In this document: positions 28,827 to 38,620 of the stretch, piece after piece | Position numbering within the stretch: position 1 is the stretch's first letter | Layout: each line of letters starts with the position of its first letter | NCBI GenBank assembly: GCA_020723005.1 | Contig: DYJS01000007.1 | Location: 5,624 to 49,373 of the forward strand | DNA from: Candidatus Methylomirabilis sp. | GTDB taxonomy: Bacteria; Patescibacteriota; DYJS01 | Length of the DNA stretch: 43,750 nucleotides | Direction of reading: 5' to 3' | Program-made: the position numbers and the translations under genes | Notes under the pieces: generated by a model | What the model saw: the letters and a program-made list of their open reading frames with translations, nothing else | Database searches by the model: none | Told to the model about the DNA's origin: nothing

Positions 28827-30080
28827 TTACGGCAAAAAACTTTTTATCCAACTTATTATCCCATTTGATCTTTTTGATTTTCCAAGCGTTCCAATTTTAG
28901 GATTGTTAGAAAAGCCTGTATGTGCAAAATCTGTTATAGAATCAAAATACCAATTTAAAAGTCCAAGATTTGTTGAAAATTTTGGATCGGAAACTTGATC
29001 AGTTAAGCCAGAAAGATTTTTTGTTTGAAAAAGTATAGCTGATGTGTTTAAAACTCTTCTCGCAACTGATCCAATTCCTGTAAGATTTGATCCACCTCCT
29101 GTCAAAATTATTCCAGCTGGAAGAATAAAATCTTTTTGTGGAGTTTTTGTTGATTGAAGGACGAAACTAAAAATTTCTCGTATTCTTGCATTTATAATTT
29201 GAGAGAGATATTTTTTTGAAATTGTTCTGTTTTCGTATGGGTTAATCTCGGAAAGTGAAAATGTATCGTCATCAGAAATTTGCGTTGGATCTGCATTTCC
29301 AAAACGAATTTTAATTTTCTCTGCATCAGAATATGAAACTTTTAAACCAATAACAATATCTTGGGTGATAAATTCTGAACCAATTGGAATAAACGAAGTG
29401 TGAATAATTTCTCCTTCTTCAAAAATTGCAATGCTTGTTAAATCTTTCCCAATATCAACAATCATGCTGCCAAGCTCTTTGTTTTGAGAAGGAATTGAAT
29501 AATAACCATTTGCAACAATGGAAACTACATCAAGATCAGATTTTATTCCAACCTTTTCAAGGCTTTTATGCATATTTTTTATCACAGGTGTTATTCCAAC
29601 CAAAACATGATTTTCAACTTCCAATTTCATTCCACTCATTCCAATCGGGTTTCTGATTCCAAGCTGACCATCAATTGCAAAAGTTCTTGGCAGAACATGC
29701 AAGATTTCATTTCCTTGCTGAAAGTTTAATTTTTTTGAACTTTCAACAGCACGAGCAACATCTTCAAAATTAATTTCATCATCAATGCTAGAAATTGAAA
29801 CTTGACCATATGAGTTTACGGATTGAAGAAATCCACCATTTAAACCTAAAACAACCTCTCTGATTGAAATACCGCTTGTTTGTTCTGCTTCAGAAATTGC
29901 TTTTGAAATTGATTCTGATGCATGTTCAATATCTATGACTATTCCTTTTTTGATTCCATGAGATTCATTTGTTCCAATTCCTAAAATATCCAAAGTTTGA
30001 TTTTTCGATTTTTGTCCAACAACAACAGAAGTAGTGCTACTACCCAAATTTAAACTAGCTATTGTTTTGGATCTAGACAA
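28827..30080 (-). CDS. ftsA: Cell division protein FtsA
   Basis: SLNLGSSTTSVVVG, GIKKGIVIDIEHASESISKAISEAEQTSG, MIVDIGKDLTSIAIFEEGEI, GIILTGGGSNLTGI; TTG start. Confidence 0.9.
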   Translation of the reverse strand: MSRSKTIASLNLGSSTTSVVVGQKSKNQTLDILGIGTNESHGIKKGIVIDIEHASESISKAISEAEQTSGISIREVVLGLNGGFLQSVNSYGQVSISSIDDEINFEDVARAVESSKKLNFQQGNEILHVLPRTFAIDGQLGIRNPIGMSGMKLEVENHVLVGITPVIKNMHKSLEKVGIKSDLDVVSIVANGYYSIPSQNKELGSMIVDIGKDLTSIAIFEEGEIIHTSFIPIGSEFITQDIVIGLKVSYSDAEKIKIRFGNADPTQISDDDTFSLSEINPYENRTISKKYLSQIINARIREIFSFVLQSTKTPQKDFILPAGIILTGGGSNLTGIGSVARRVLNTSAILFQTKNLSGLTDQVSDPKFSTNLGLLNWYFDSITDFAHTGFSNNPKIGTLGKSKRSNGIISWIKSFLP

Positions 30081-30133
30081 TTTTCAAACTTAAAAATCAA
30101 AATAAAAAATTAAACAGAAAATCTATAAAATTC

Positions 30134-30337
30134 TTAGACTTTCAACCAAACTTTTTGATTTCTTTTCTTTGCATTTGCTTTAAAAATTGCTTCTCGTTTT
30201 CTATGAACTCTAGATAAAATCTTTGTTCTTCTGTTGTTTGCAGATTTTGTCTGAATATTGCTCGAAATAACTTGATTTCTAAAACTACGAAGCAATGCTT
30301 CTAACGATTGGTTATCGTTTCTTTCAACTTTTGGCAT
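30134..30337 (-). CDS. rpsU: Ribosomal protein bS21-like
   Basis: 67 aa basic protein MPKVERNDNQSLEALLRSFRNQV...KREAIFKANAKKRNQ matching S21 layout. Confidence 0.6.
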   Translation of the reverse strand: MPKVERNDNQSLEALLRSFRNQVISSNIQTKSANNRRTKILSRVHRKREAIFKANAKKRNQKVWLKV

Positions 30338-30512
30338 AGAAAATACCTCTTTTAAAAATTAATAATTTTCCTTCAGTCTTCTAGAGATATTTTTTTTATT
30401 TTACAAGTTTTTTAAAAATTTTTGTAAAATATTTTGTTATAAAAATTTATAAATTTTTTTCTTGCTCAAAAAAAACTTTATTTTAGTTTTTTTTCGAATT
30501 AAAATTTTAAAT

Positions 30513-31499
30513 ATGGAAAAATTGGTAATCATTGGCGGTGGACCTGCTGGACTTTCTGCAGGAATTTATGCAAGTCGTGCCTTACTTTCTCCAACTATTG
30601 TTGAAGGTGCTTTACCCGGTGGACAGCTTACACAAACAACAGAAGTTGAAAATTTTCCCGGATTTTCAGAAGGAATTTATGGAATTGAATTGATTAAAAA
30701 AATGAGAGATCAAGCAGAAAAATTTGGTGCAAAATTTATTACAGAAGATGTTTTGTCTCTTCAAAAAATTGGTGAAAATTTTGAAATTGTTTTGGGAAAT
30801 GGAGAAAATATTTTATCTGAATCTCTTCTTGTAGCAACTGGTGCAAAAGCAAATTGGTTAAATTTACCAAATGAACAAAGATTGATTGGAAGGGGTGTTT
30901 CTGGTTGTGCAACTTGTGATGGATTTTTTTTTAAAGGAAAAACAATTTGTGTGATTGGAGGTGGAGATTCTGCGATGGAAGAAGCAACTTTTTTGACAAA
31001 ATTTGCTGAAAAAGTTTTTATCATTCATAGAAAAAGCGAGTTTAGAGCAAGTAAAATTATGCAGGAAAAAGTTTTTAAAAATCCTAAAATTGAAGTTATT
31101 TGGAACAGTCAAGTTGTTGATGTTTTAGGAGATCAAAAGGTTTCTGGAGTTTTATTAAAAGATACAATTTCTAGCGAAGAAAAAATTTTAAATTTAGACG
31201 GAGTTTTTCTTGCAATTGGCCACACACCATCAACAAGTTTCCTTAAAAATTCTGGAGTTTTGTTAGATGAGAAAGGTTATGTTTTAACAGCAGAAAGGGT
31301 ATTTTTTGAAAATTTAGAAAATTTAAAATCTCAATTTTCCAATAAATTTCGTTATCAAACAAATATAGAAGGAATTTTTGCAAGTGGCGATTGTGTTGAT
31401 CCAAATTATCGTCAAGCAATTACAGCAAGCGGAATTTCAGTTTCAGCAGAGATTGAAATTGAAAAATTTTTGAGTGAGAAAAATAATAGAAGAGCTTGA
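30513..31499 (+). CDS. trxB: Thioredoxin-disulfide reductase
   Basis: LVIIGGGPAGLSAGIYASRA, GVSGCATCDGFFFKGKTICVIGGGDSAMEEA, GIFASGDCVDPNYRQAITASG; ATG 30513; ends in TGA at the family-typical length. Confidence 0.95.
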   Translation: MEKLVIIGGGPAGLSAGIYASRALLSPTIVEGALPGGQLTQTTEVENFPGFSEGIYGIELIKKMRDQAEKFGAKFITEDVLSLQKIGENFEIVLGNGENILSESLLVATGAKANWLNLPNEQRLIGRGVSGCATCDGFFFKGKTICVIGGGDSAMEEATFLTKFAEKVFIIHRKSEFRASKIMQEKVFKNPKIEVIWNSQVVDVLGDQKVSGVLLKDTISSEEKILNLDGVFLAIGHTPSTSFLKNSGVLLDEKGYVLTAERVFFENLENLKSQFSNKFRYQTNIEGIFASGDCVDPNYRQAITASGISVSAEIEIEKFLSEKNNRRA

Positions 31500-31625
31500 A
31501 AAAGTTTTTGATTTAATTTTGATACAGAATGGAATTTTTTATGAGTGGATGTAGAAAAATTTTAGAAATTTTATCTTGTTTGCAAAATTGCTAAAAGATT
31601 TTAGGAACTTTTCAGTAAAATCTTT

Positions 31626-31895
31626 ATGAGAGAAAATCAACAAATTGAAATCAAAAACTACTTTTTACAAATTTAAAAAATTTATTTGAAAAGTAGAGGA
31701 GAAAAATCTGAATACTCTTTTTGAACCTCATTTGAAAATTTCTTGAATCAATTTTCTGAAAAAAAATTTGAAATTATTCACGAACCAAAAAAGAAAGATT
31801 TTGGAAAACCAGATTTTATCGTTCGCAAAAACAATTTGCAGATCGAATTTATCGAAACGAAAGATATTGGAATTGATCTTGATAAAAATTTGTAG
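31626..31895 (+). pseudogene. Degenerate N-terminus of a type IIG/ISP-type restriction-modification enzyme
   Basis: Frame: MRENQQIEIKNYFLQI(TAA)KIYLKSRGEKSEYSF(TGA)TSFENFLNQFSEKKFEIIHEPKKKDFGKPDFIVRKNNLQIEFIETKDIGIDLDKNL(TAG); EPKKKDFGKPDFIV...FIETKDIGIDLDK is characteristic of this family. Confidence 0.7.
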
Positions 31896-31936
31896 AAAAA
31901 GAAAAATAATTTATTTAAAAAGTAAGAAGCTAAGAA

Positions 31937-32737
31937 ATGATAACAAACTGGAAAGAACAAACAGATATAATTACGGAATCTCTTTGGGTAATTGGCGAGA
32001 GGGACAAAACAAATGGACATAAGAATGTTTATCATGGTAATTTTATACCCCAAATTCCTAGACAATTCATAAAAAGATTTACGAACGAAGGAGATGTTGT
32101 TTTGGATACATTTCTTGGAAGTGGAACAACTTTAATTGAGTGCAGAGAACTTAACAGAATTGGTTTTGGGATTGAACTTCAAGAAAATGTCGTTACCCTT
32201 GCAAAAGAAATAATTTTGGGGAAGAAAGATGGGCTTTTTCTAAACACTTTAGAAAAATTTAATTTAAAAATTTGGCATGGTGATTCTACAGACAAAGAAA
32301 CTCATAATTTTGTTGAAGAAGAACTGAAGAGGTTAAATAAAAAAATCAAACTCTTAATTTTACACCCACCTTATTTTGATATTATAAAATTTAGTAATTC
32401 AGAAAAAGACTTAAGCAATGCTGAAAATATTGAAAAATTTAATGAAATGCTTGGAAGTGTTGTTGATAATTTTTTGGATTTAATGGATAAAAACTCTCAT
32501 ATAATTCTTATAATTGGGGATAAATATCAAAACAGTCAATGGGTTCCTTTGGGATTTTATGGAATGCAAGAAATCTTGAAAAGAAATGAACTAATTTTAA
32601 AATCTATAATTGTTAAAAACATGTCTGGAAATCGTGCAAAACTAAATCAAGAACAACTTTGGAGATATAGGGCTTTAGTTGGTGGGTATTATATCTTCAA
32701 GCACGAATATATTTTTTTGTTTAAGAAAATTAAATAA
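31937..32737 (+). CDS. Site-specific DNA methyltransferase (DNA-methylase N4/N6-type)
   Basis: VVLDTFLGSGTTLIECRELNRIGFGIEL (SAM motif I), LLILHPPYFDII (catalytic xPPY). Confidence 0.85.
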   Translation: MITNWKEQTDIITESLWVIGERDKTNGHKNVYHGNFIPQIPRQFIKRFTNEGDVVLDTFLGSGTTLIECRELNRIGFGIELQENVVTLAKEIILGKKDGLFLNTLEKFNLKIWHGDSTDKETHNFVEEELKRLNKKIKLLILHPPYFDIIKFSNSEKDLSNAENIEKFNEMLGSVVDNFLDLMDKNSHIILIIGDKYQNSQWVPLGFYGMQEILKRNELILKSIIVKNMSGNRAKLNQEQLWRYRALVGGYYIFKHEYIFLFKKIK

Positions 32738-32742
32738 TAACT

Positions 32743-33601
32743 ATGGAATACATAAATCAAAGATTGACAGAAGATTTGGCTAAGAAAATTTTAGGAAATA
32801 AAGAAACAGCAATTTTGTATCTAAAAGAATTAAATATCAAAGAAGTGTCTCAAATCAAAAAAAGCACGAAAGCAGATTTTGTTTGGAGTTTACAGTTGTG
32901 AAATATTGGAATTACAAAGTTTCAAAAAATATAATTAGAAATCTTTTTAAGAAAACAAAAAAATACCAAGAAGGGAAGATCGTGCTATTGATTCAATCTC
33001 TATTTTAATTAAAGAATGAAAAAGTTTAAATTTAGGGGAAATAAAATGGCCTTTTAGTCAAGACAAGTTTGATGCTTTTGTTCAATCTTTAAATTCTGAA
33101 AATTCCTCAAGAACAGAAAAAGACGAAAAAGTAAAGATCGCAGCTGTTCGATACAGGAGGTTGAAAGAAATAAATACTGTAAGAAATGACTATATTGAAA
33201 CTTTAATTTTTGAAAAAAATGAAAATATTTTGCCAACTTTAAATCATAGAAAAAATGTAGATTTTTTTATTGATGGTATTTCTTTTGATCAAAAAGTAAG
33301 CAGAAGTGTTACGGGTGAGTTTATGAAAGATTTTGGTGAAAACTGGAAAGATTTCGCAATAAAAAACCCTTTAAAAGTTGCAGAGTATCTTTATAAATAT
33401 CAAAGCGAAGAAAGGTTTGGAGCAGATCCAAGGCTTTATGTGGTTTATTTGGATGAGGAAATTTCAATAAATTCCATAAAAGAGCAGATTGATAAAATTG
33501 ACTTAAACAATCCTGCAGAAGTTGTTTTTGAATTTAAGCATAAAAATACCGGAATTAAAACTTATAAAACATCTTGTTTTGTAATTTTGTTGAGTAAATG
33601 A
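32743..33601 (+). pseudogene. Cognate type II restriction endonuclease (tentatively TdeIII-like), interrupted by in-frame UGA and a frameshift
   Basis: MEYINQRLTEDLAKKILGNKETAILYLKELNIKEVSQIKKSTKADFVWSLQL(TGA 32899)NIGITKFQKI...; second frame ...EDRAIDSISILIKE(TGA)KSLNLGEIKWPFSQDKFDAFVQSLN...VDFFIDGISFDQKVSRSVTGEF...VAEYLYKYQSEERFGADPRLYVVYLDEE. Confidence 0.6.
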
Positions 33602-33603
33602 AA

Positions 33604-33978
33604 TTATTAGGATTTGATAAAATTTATATTTTTGCATGGATATGCGAAGAAAAAAAGAAAAAAGCGAAGACAAAAGCAAAGATGAAAATGTTTTTGATAT
33701 TATGCAAGGTATTGCGATTTTATTTTTTGTGAAGAAAAAATGTTATGGTGAGCCTGTTAAACCATAAAAAATATCCTTAATAAAAATATCCTTCGACAAG
33801 CTCAGGATGACAAGTGGAATGAGCAAATTTCTCTAGAACAAATTCTTGCCTATATTTATAGAATTTTATACAGCAAAAATTATCGCGGAAAATATGCAGA
33901 ATTTTTGAAAATTGATTTTCCAAGAATTCCTTTTGTTGATAATTTTGATGATTTTTTGAAAAACTTTTTTTATTTTAA
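33604..33978 (+). pseudogene. Degenerate C-terminus of the same type IIG/ISP-type enzyme
   Basis: LLGFDKIYIF...KEKSEDKSKDENVFDIMQGIAILFFVKKK... then WNEQISLEQILAYIYRILYSKNYRGKYAEFLKIDFPRIPFVDNFDDFLKNFF, in different frames. Confidence 0.7.
33786..33812. repeat. REP-like dispersed repeat core (CCTTCGACAAGCTCAGGATGACA; encodes FDKLRMT / its complement PELVEG)
   Basis: ATATCCTTCGACAAGCTCAGGATGACA, inside the degenerate RM C-terminus and preceded by a second ATATCCTT copy. Confidence 0.6.
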
Positions 33979-35375
33979 AAATCTTGAATTAAAATTTCAT
34001 TTCTTTTTTTCAAAATTTCTTCTTTCGTTACAGAAATTTTTGTTGGTTTTCCTTTTCTCCACCTTTTCAGTTCTTCCATTAAAAATTCTTTTGTGTTTCT
34101 TTTTGGATCTTCAATCACTAAATTTAGAAAATGTTCTAAAATCTCTCCAACTTCTTTGCTTGGATTGATTTTCAAAATTTTCATAATTTCATCACCTTTT
34201 AATTTTAAATCGTGTGTGGAGATTGGATGGTGACGAACTTCAAAAGCTCTTTTTTCAAATTCTTTTAGTCTCCAACTTTTTGCCTCTTTAATTCCAGAAC
34301 CCAGACGATCGCTAACACGAAGATCGATAAAATCTTGAAAATTTTCAACACCAATTTTTTTTAAAACTCTACGAACTGCAGAATCTGTTACATTTTCTTC
34401 GTAAAAAAACATATGATTTCTGACTAAATGAGTTGTGTAATCAATAAATTTTTTTGGAAATTTTAATCGTTCCAAAATCTGTTTTGTGATCTTTGCTCCC
34501 AAAAATTCGTGACCATAAAAACTTGAATTTTTTCCATCACCAGATTTTGTTTGTGGCTTTCCAATATCGTGGAGTAGGGAAGCCATTCGAACTTCTAATT
34601 TTTTGCTTGGACAAAATTTTAAACTATTCAAAAGATGGTTCCAAACATCGTATATGTGATGAAAATTTTGATCAACACCTTTACAAATCAAAAGTTCTGG
34701 AGAGATGAAAAAAAGAAGATTTAATTCATCTAAAAGTTTTATCCCTTCTGCTGGTGAATCTGAAAGAAGTATTTTTGAAAATTCATCTCGAATTCTTTCT
34801 GCAGAAACAGCACCAAGTTTTGAAAAATTTTTTAAAATTGAAAGTTTTGTTTTTTCGTCAATTTTAAAATCTAAATAAACTGCAAACCGAACAGCACGAA
34901 GAAGACGGAGAGCATCTTCAGAAAATCTATCATCTGGATTTCCAACGGTTCTAATCAACCTTTCTTGCAAATCTTTTTGACCACCAAACGGATCAATAAT
35001 TTTTCCATCTTTATTCATAGCAATCGCATTTATTGTGAAATCTCTTCTTTCCAAATCTTCATTCAAATTTTTTGAAAATAAAATTTTTTTTGGATGACGA
35101 TTGTCAAGATATTCTCCATCTATGCGATAAGTTGTGATTTCTAGAATTTGATCTTCAATTATCACACCAACTGTTCCAAAATTATTTTCATAAAAAGAGT
35201 TTGGAAAAATTTTTTGAATTTCTTCGGGTTTTGCATTTGTTGTTATGTCCCAATCTTTTGGAGTTCTTTTTAAAAGTAAATCACGAACACAACCACCAAC
35301 CAAAAAACTTTCAAAACCATTTTTTTCTAGCATTTCAAGTGCAGTAAGAACATAAGTTGGAAAATTTTTTTTCAT
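33975..35375 (-). CDS. cca: CCA tRNA nucleotidyltransferase / poly(A) polymerase-family protein with HD domain
   Basis: FLVGGCVRDLLLKRTPKDWDITTNAKPEEI, RRDFTINAIAMNKDGKIIDPFGGQKDL, ASLLHDIGKPQTK. Confidence 0.9.
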   Translation of the reverse strand: MKKNFPTYVLTALEMLEKNGFESFLVGGCVRDLLLKRTPKDWDITTNAKPEEIQKIFPNSFYENNFGTVGVIIEDQILEITTYRIDGEYLDNRHPKKILFSKNLNEDLERRDFTINAIAMNKDGKIIDPFGGQKDLQERLIRTVGNPDDRFSEDALRLLRAVRFAVYLDFKIDEKTKLSILKNFSKLGAVSAERIRDEFSKILLSDSPAEGIKLLDELNLLFFISPELLICKGVDQNFHHIYDVWNHLLNSLKFCPSKKLEVRMASLLHDIGKPQTKSGDGKNSSFYGHEFLGAKITKQILERLKFPKKFIDYTTHLVRNHMFFYEENVTDSAVRRVLKKIGVENFQDFIDLRVSDRLGSGIKEAKSWRLKEFEKRAFEVRHHPISTHDLKLKGDEIMKILKINPSKEVGEILEHFLNLVIEDPKRNTKEFLMEELKRWRKGKPTKISVTKEEILKKRNEILIQDF

Positions 35376-35455
35376 AGTTTTTCTCTAAATTTTATTTTAG
35401 GTAAATTCTTAATTAATATATTTTTAAATTTTAAAAAAATTTTTTTCCAAACTTT

Positions 35456-36985
35456 TTACACAAAATCATTTCCAACGATTATAATAAAATCAATTTCAGA
35501 TATTGAAATTTTTTCTAAAATTTTTCCGTCTAAATCATAAATTGTTTTTGGCAAAATAAATTCTGTTGGCATAACTTCCGCAGAGACTAGTGTTTTTGTT
35601 TCGGTTTTTAAGCGAGTTTCCAAAAATCCTTCAGTATATTTTTTTACTCCAATTTTTTTTGCAAGAAGGATTGTTTCGTTGTATTTTTCTTCACTTGTTG
35701 CAATTCCCAAAATATTGTATCCATTTTCAGATAAAATTTCTGACATAGTTCCAGCAAGACCAGAAATATTAGTTCCATTTAAAACTAAAATTTTTGCATT
35801 CTCTTTTTTGATAAAAGGTTCGTCAAAAATTGTTTTTACAAATTTTTGAATCTCTTTTCCAGATCGATCTTTTGGGTAAAGATGGTAACCATTTGTCCAA
35901 TCATCTACCAAAAAACTATCAGGGCTATTGCTTAAAACATGTGTTGCAATTGTTGAAGAATTGATTTTTAAACCAATTTCTGCAAGTTTTTTTATATGTT
36001 CAATGCTTTCAAAATCAGTTTTTATATTTTCTCCCAAAATATCTAGCATTTTTTCAATAAAACTAAGCGATAAAAAATTATCTATCTGTGAAACTTTTTC
36101 TTTTCCAGCCATAATAATTTCTTGCTGTCTCTTTGCTCTGTCAAAGTCCGATGTTGAATATCTGCTTCTTGCATATTTTAGTGCTAACTCTCCATCCATT
36201 TGATGACAAATTTGCTCTCCGTTTGCATCTGTTCCACCCAAAATTTTTAGATATTGATAGCCATGAGTTTTTTCGTTTGGATACATAGAATCGATTAAAG
36301 TTTGTTCTGGACAAACTTTTATACCACCAATTGCATCAATTCCATCAACAAATCCTTGAAAATTTATTTTTACAATATAATTTATGTTGATATCTAAAAA
36401 ATTTCCAACAGCATTTTTTAAAGTTTTATTTGCTCTTTCTTCAATCTCCTCTTCTTTCAGGCTTCTGTTGCATTCTCTCATAACAGGATAAATTTCGTTG
36501 ATTTTTCCTTCTCTTTTCCCTTGATAACCTTTTGTACAAAAACTTTGATCATAATTTATTGTTAAATCTCTTGGGATAGAAAGTGCAGTCGCTGTGAAAT
36601 TTACTGGATCTAACGAGCCGATCATAATTGTATCAGTCAAATATCCACCCTCATGATCTTCTCCTCCATATCCAAGCATTAAAATGTTTATTCTTCCACT
36701 TCCTTCTCCGTTTAGTGTAATTTTCTCTTTTCGCTCCTCCTCAGTTCCAGAAAAAAAATTTATTCCATCATTTTTTTGAACAACTTTTTTATATGTATCG
36801 TAAATTCTTCCACCAAAAAATCCAGCTGTCAAAACAAGCGCAGATGAGATTAAAATAAGAAAAAATTTTATTGCTGAACCAAATAAACTATTTTTTTGAA
36901 CAAATTTTTGTTCATTATTTTTCTCACTTTCTTTAAGTAAATAATCTGGTTTTTCTAAATTTGACAAAATTTTTTTTAAATGCAT
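35456..36985 (-). CDS. LytR-CpsA-Psr (LCP) family protein with LytR_C-like C-terminus
   Basis: RINILMLGYGGEDHEGGYLTDTIMIGSLDP, ALSIPRDLTINY, ALKYARSRYSTSDFDRAKRQQEIIMA, ILVLNGTNISGLAGTMSEIL. Confidence 0.9.
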   Translation of the reverse strand: MHLKKILSNLEKPDYLLKESEKNNEQKFVQKNSLFGSAIKFFLILISSALVLTAGFFGGRIYDTYKKVVQKNDGINFFSGTEEERKEKITLNGEGSGRINILMLGYGGEDHEGGYLTDTIMIGSLDPVNFTATALSIPRDLTINYDQSFCTKGYQGKREGKINEIYPVMRECNRSLKEEEIEERANKTLKNAVGNFLDININYIVKINFQGFVDGIDAIGGIKVCPEQTLIDSMYPNEKTHGYQYLKILGGTDANGEQICHQMDGELALKYARSRYSTSDFDRAKRQQEIIMAGKEKVSQIDNFLSLSFIEKMLDILGENIKTDFESIEHIKKLAEIGLKINSSTIATHVLSNSPDSFLVDDWTNGYHLYPKDRSGKEIQKFVKTIFDEPFIKKENAKILVLNGTNISGLAGTMSEILSENGYNILGIATSEEKYNETILLAKKIGVKKYTEGFLETRLKTETKTLVSAEVMPTEFILPKTIYDLDGKILEKISISEIDFIIIVGNDFV

Positions 36986-37048
36986 ATGAAATCTATTTTT
37001 TTTGAGGAAAAAGCAAATTAAAAATTTTTATTTTTCTCCTAAAAATTT

Positions 37049-38602
37049 TTATTCTTCAAAATTTTTTATTATTGCTATCATCATCCCAAACCAAAACCAG
37101 ATCCAAAATGTCCAAAGTGTAGAAAATGTGTTCCATTGAAAAATCGTTCCAAAAAATCCAGAAAAAATTCCAAGAAGAAAATTTAACTCTAAATTTTTTT
37201 TAAAATCTCTATCTTCTTTTTTCCTATAAAAATTTTGAAAAAGGGTTTTAAAAGATTTTTGAAGCCAAAAAAAGATAAAGAAAAAAAAGAACAAAAAGCC
37301 AATTACTCCATTCTCTGTTAAAATTTCAAGATATTGATTATTAACTGTTTGAAATCCATTTATTTGAGAAATTCCTGTTATCTCTGCATATGAAATTCCA
37401 AAATTTCCAGTTCCAATTCCAGTTATTGGATTTTCAAAAAAAAGTTCTTTTGCAATATCCATAGATAAATTTCTTTCATCCACAGATGTTCCAGAAACAA
37501 AATTGAAAAGTTGATTAGAAAATTTTGTTGCACTTTCTCCAAAAATTATTTCAATAAAAATTATCAAAAAAATCAAAACGGAACTAGAAATTGAGAAGAT
37601 TTTTAAAATTTGCGAAAAACCATTTTTGAAAATAATTTTGAATTTGAAGAGAAAAACAGAGAAAACTGAAATTAGAAATGCAACGATTCCACCACGAGAA
37701 AGAGAGAGAAAAATTGAAAAAGTTCCAAGAAGAAAAGAGATGAAATTTATATTTTTTAAAAAATTTATTTTTCTCTTTTTTTCTTCTAAAAATATTTTAT
37801 CCAAAAGGTTTGCGAAAGAGATTGAGATTGGAAAAATTAAAAAATTTGCAAAAAAAAGCGGTTCAATGAGTGTTCCGTGTGGTCTTGGAAATCCAAAAAC
37901 AATTTTTGTATATCTTTCCTGAAGACCTGTAAATTGAGAAGGAACTCCGATCATATCTAAAAAAAATTGTAATATCGCAAATAGAGAGAGAAAAATAATT
38001 AAAAAATTTGAAAATTTTGTATATTCAGAAATTTTTTCTTTTTTAAAAAAATATGGAATAACAAAAACTAAAGTGAGTGTAAAAATTTCAAAAAATGCAA
38101 CAAGGAGAGATCTTAAGAGGTTTTCTGTTTTGTTAGAAAAAAGTGGTGTGAAAAGTATGAAAAGAAAAAATATGAAAAGTGAAAGATTTCCAGATAAACT
38201 TTTTCTGATCTTTTTAAAATTTTTTAAAAAAAGTGTTTCTAAAAAAATAAAGAGCAGGGAAGAGAGGAGAATGATTTGAGAAAATCTTAATGTAAAATTT
38301 AAAACAGAGATTGATCCAACTCGTTCAAATGGCAAAAAAAGAAAAAAGAGCGTGATAAAATTTTCTGGATTTCTTTTAATTTTTTCAAAACCAAAAATTA
38401 TTAAAAAAAATGGAATCCAAAGAAGAGAGAATAAAATTTTTAGATAAAAACTTTCTATTTTAATAAAGAAAAAACCAAGCACAGATGCAAGAAAAAGAAA
38501 AACACCAAAAAAATTTTTATATTTTTGCAATTTAAAATCTTTCACTAAAATTTCTAAAGTTTTTTTCAAAAATTTACAAAGAGAAAAAAATTTTTTAATC
38601 AA
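37049..38602 (-). CDS. O-antigen ligase/polymerase-like membrane protein
   Basis: Polytopic; LSLSRGGIVAFLIS, NPITGIGTGNFGISYAE..., NNQYLEILTENGVIGFLFF. Confidence 0.85.
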   Translation of the reverse strand: MIKKFFSLCKFLKKTLEILVKDFKLQKYKNFFGVFLFLASVLGFFFIKIESFYLKILFSLLWIPFFLIIFGFEKIKRNPENFITLFFLFLPFERVGSISVLNFTLRFSQIILLSSLLFIFLETLFLKNFKKIRKSLSGNLSLFIFFLFILFTPLFSNKTENLLRSLLVAFFEIFTLTLVFVIPYFFKKEKISEYTKFSNFLIIFLSLFAILQFFLDMIGVPSQFTGLQERYTKIVFGFPRPHGTLIEPLFFANFLIFPISISFANLLDKIFLEEKKRKINFLKNINFISFLLGTFSIFLSLSRGGIVAFLISVFSVFLFKFKIIFKNGFSQILKIFSISSSVLIFLIIFIEIIFGESATKFSNQLFNFVSGTSVDERNLSMDIAKELFFENPITGIGTGNFGISYAEITGISQINGFQTVNNQYLEILTENGVIGFLFFFFFIFFWLQKSFKTLFQNFYRKKEDRDFKKNLELNFLLGIFSGFFGTIFQWNTFSTLWTFWIWFWFGMMIAIIKNFEE

Positions 38603-38620
38603 AATATGTAGTATAAAAAT

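Noticed and set aside
31500-31580. C-terminal extension of TrxB through three UGAs (KSF*FNFDTEWNFL*VDVEKF)
   Set aside because: TrxB already ends at the family-typical position at 31499; extension would need three UGA read-throughs.
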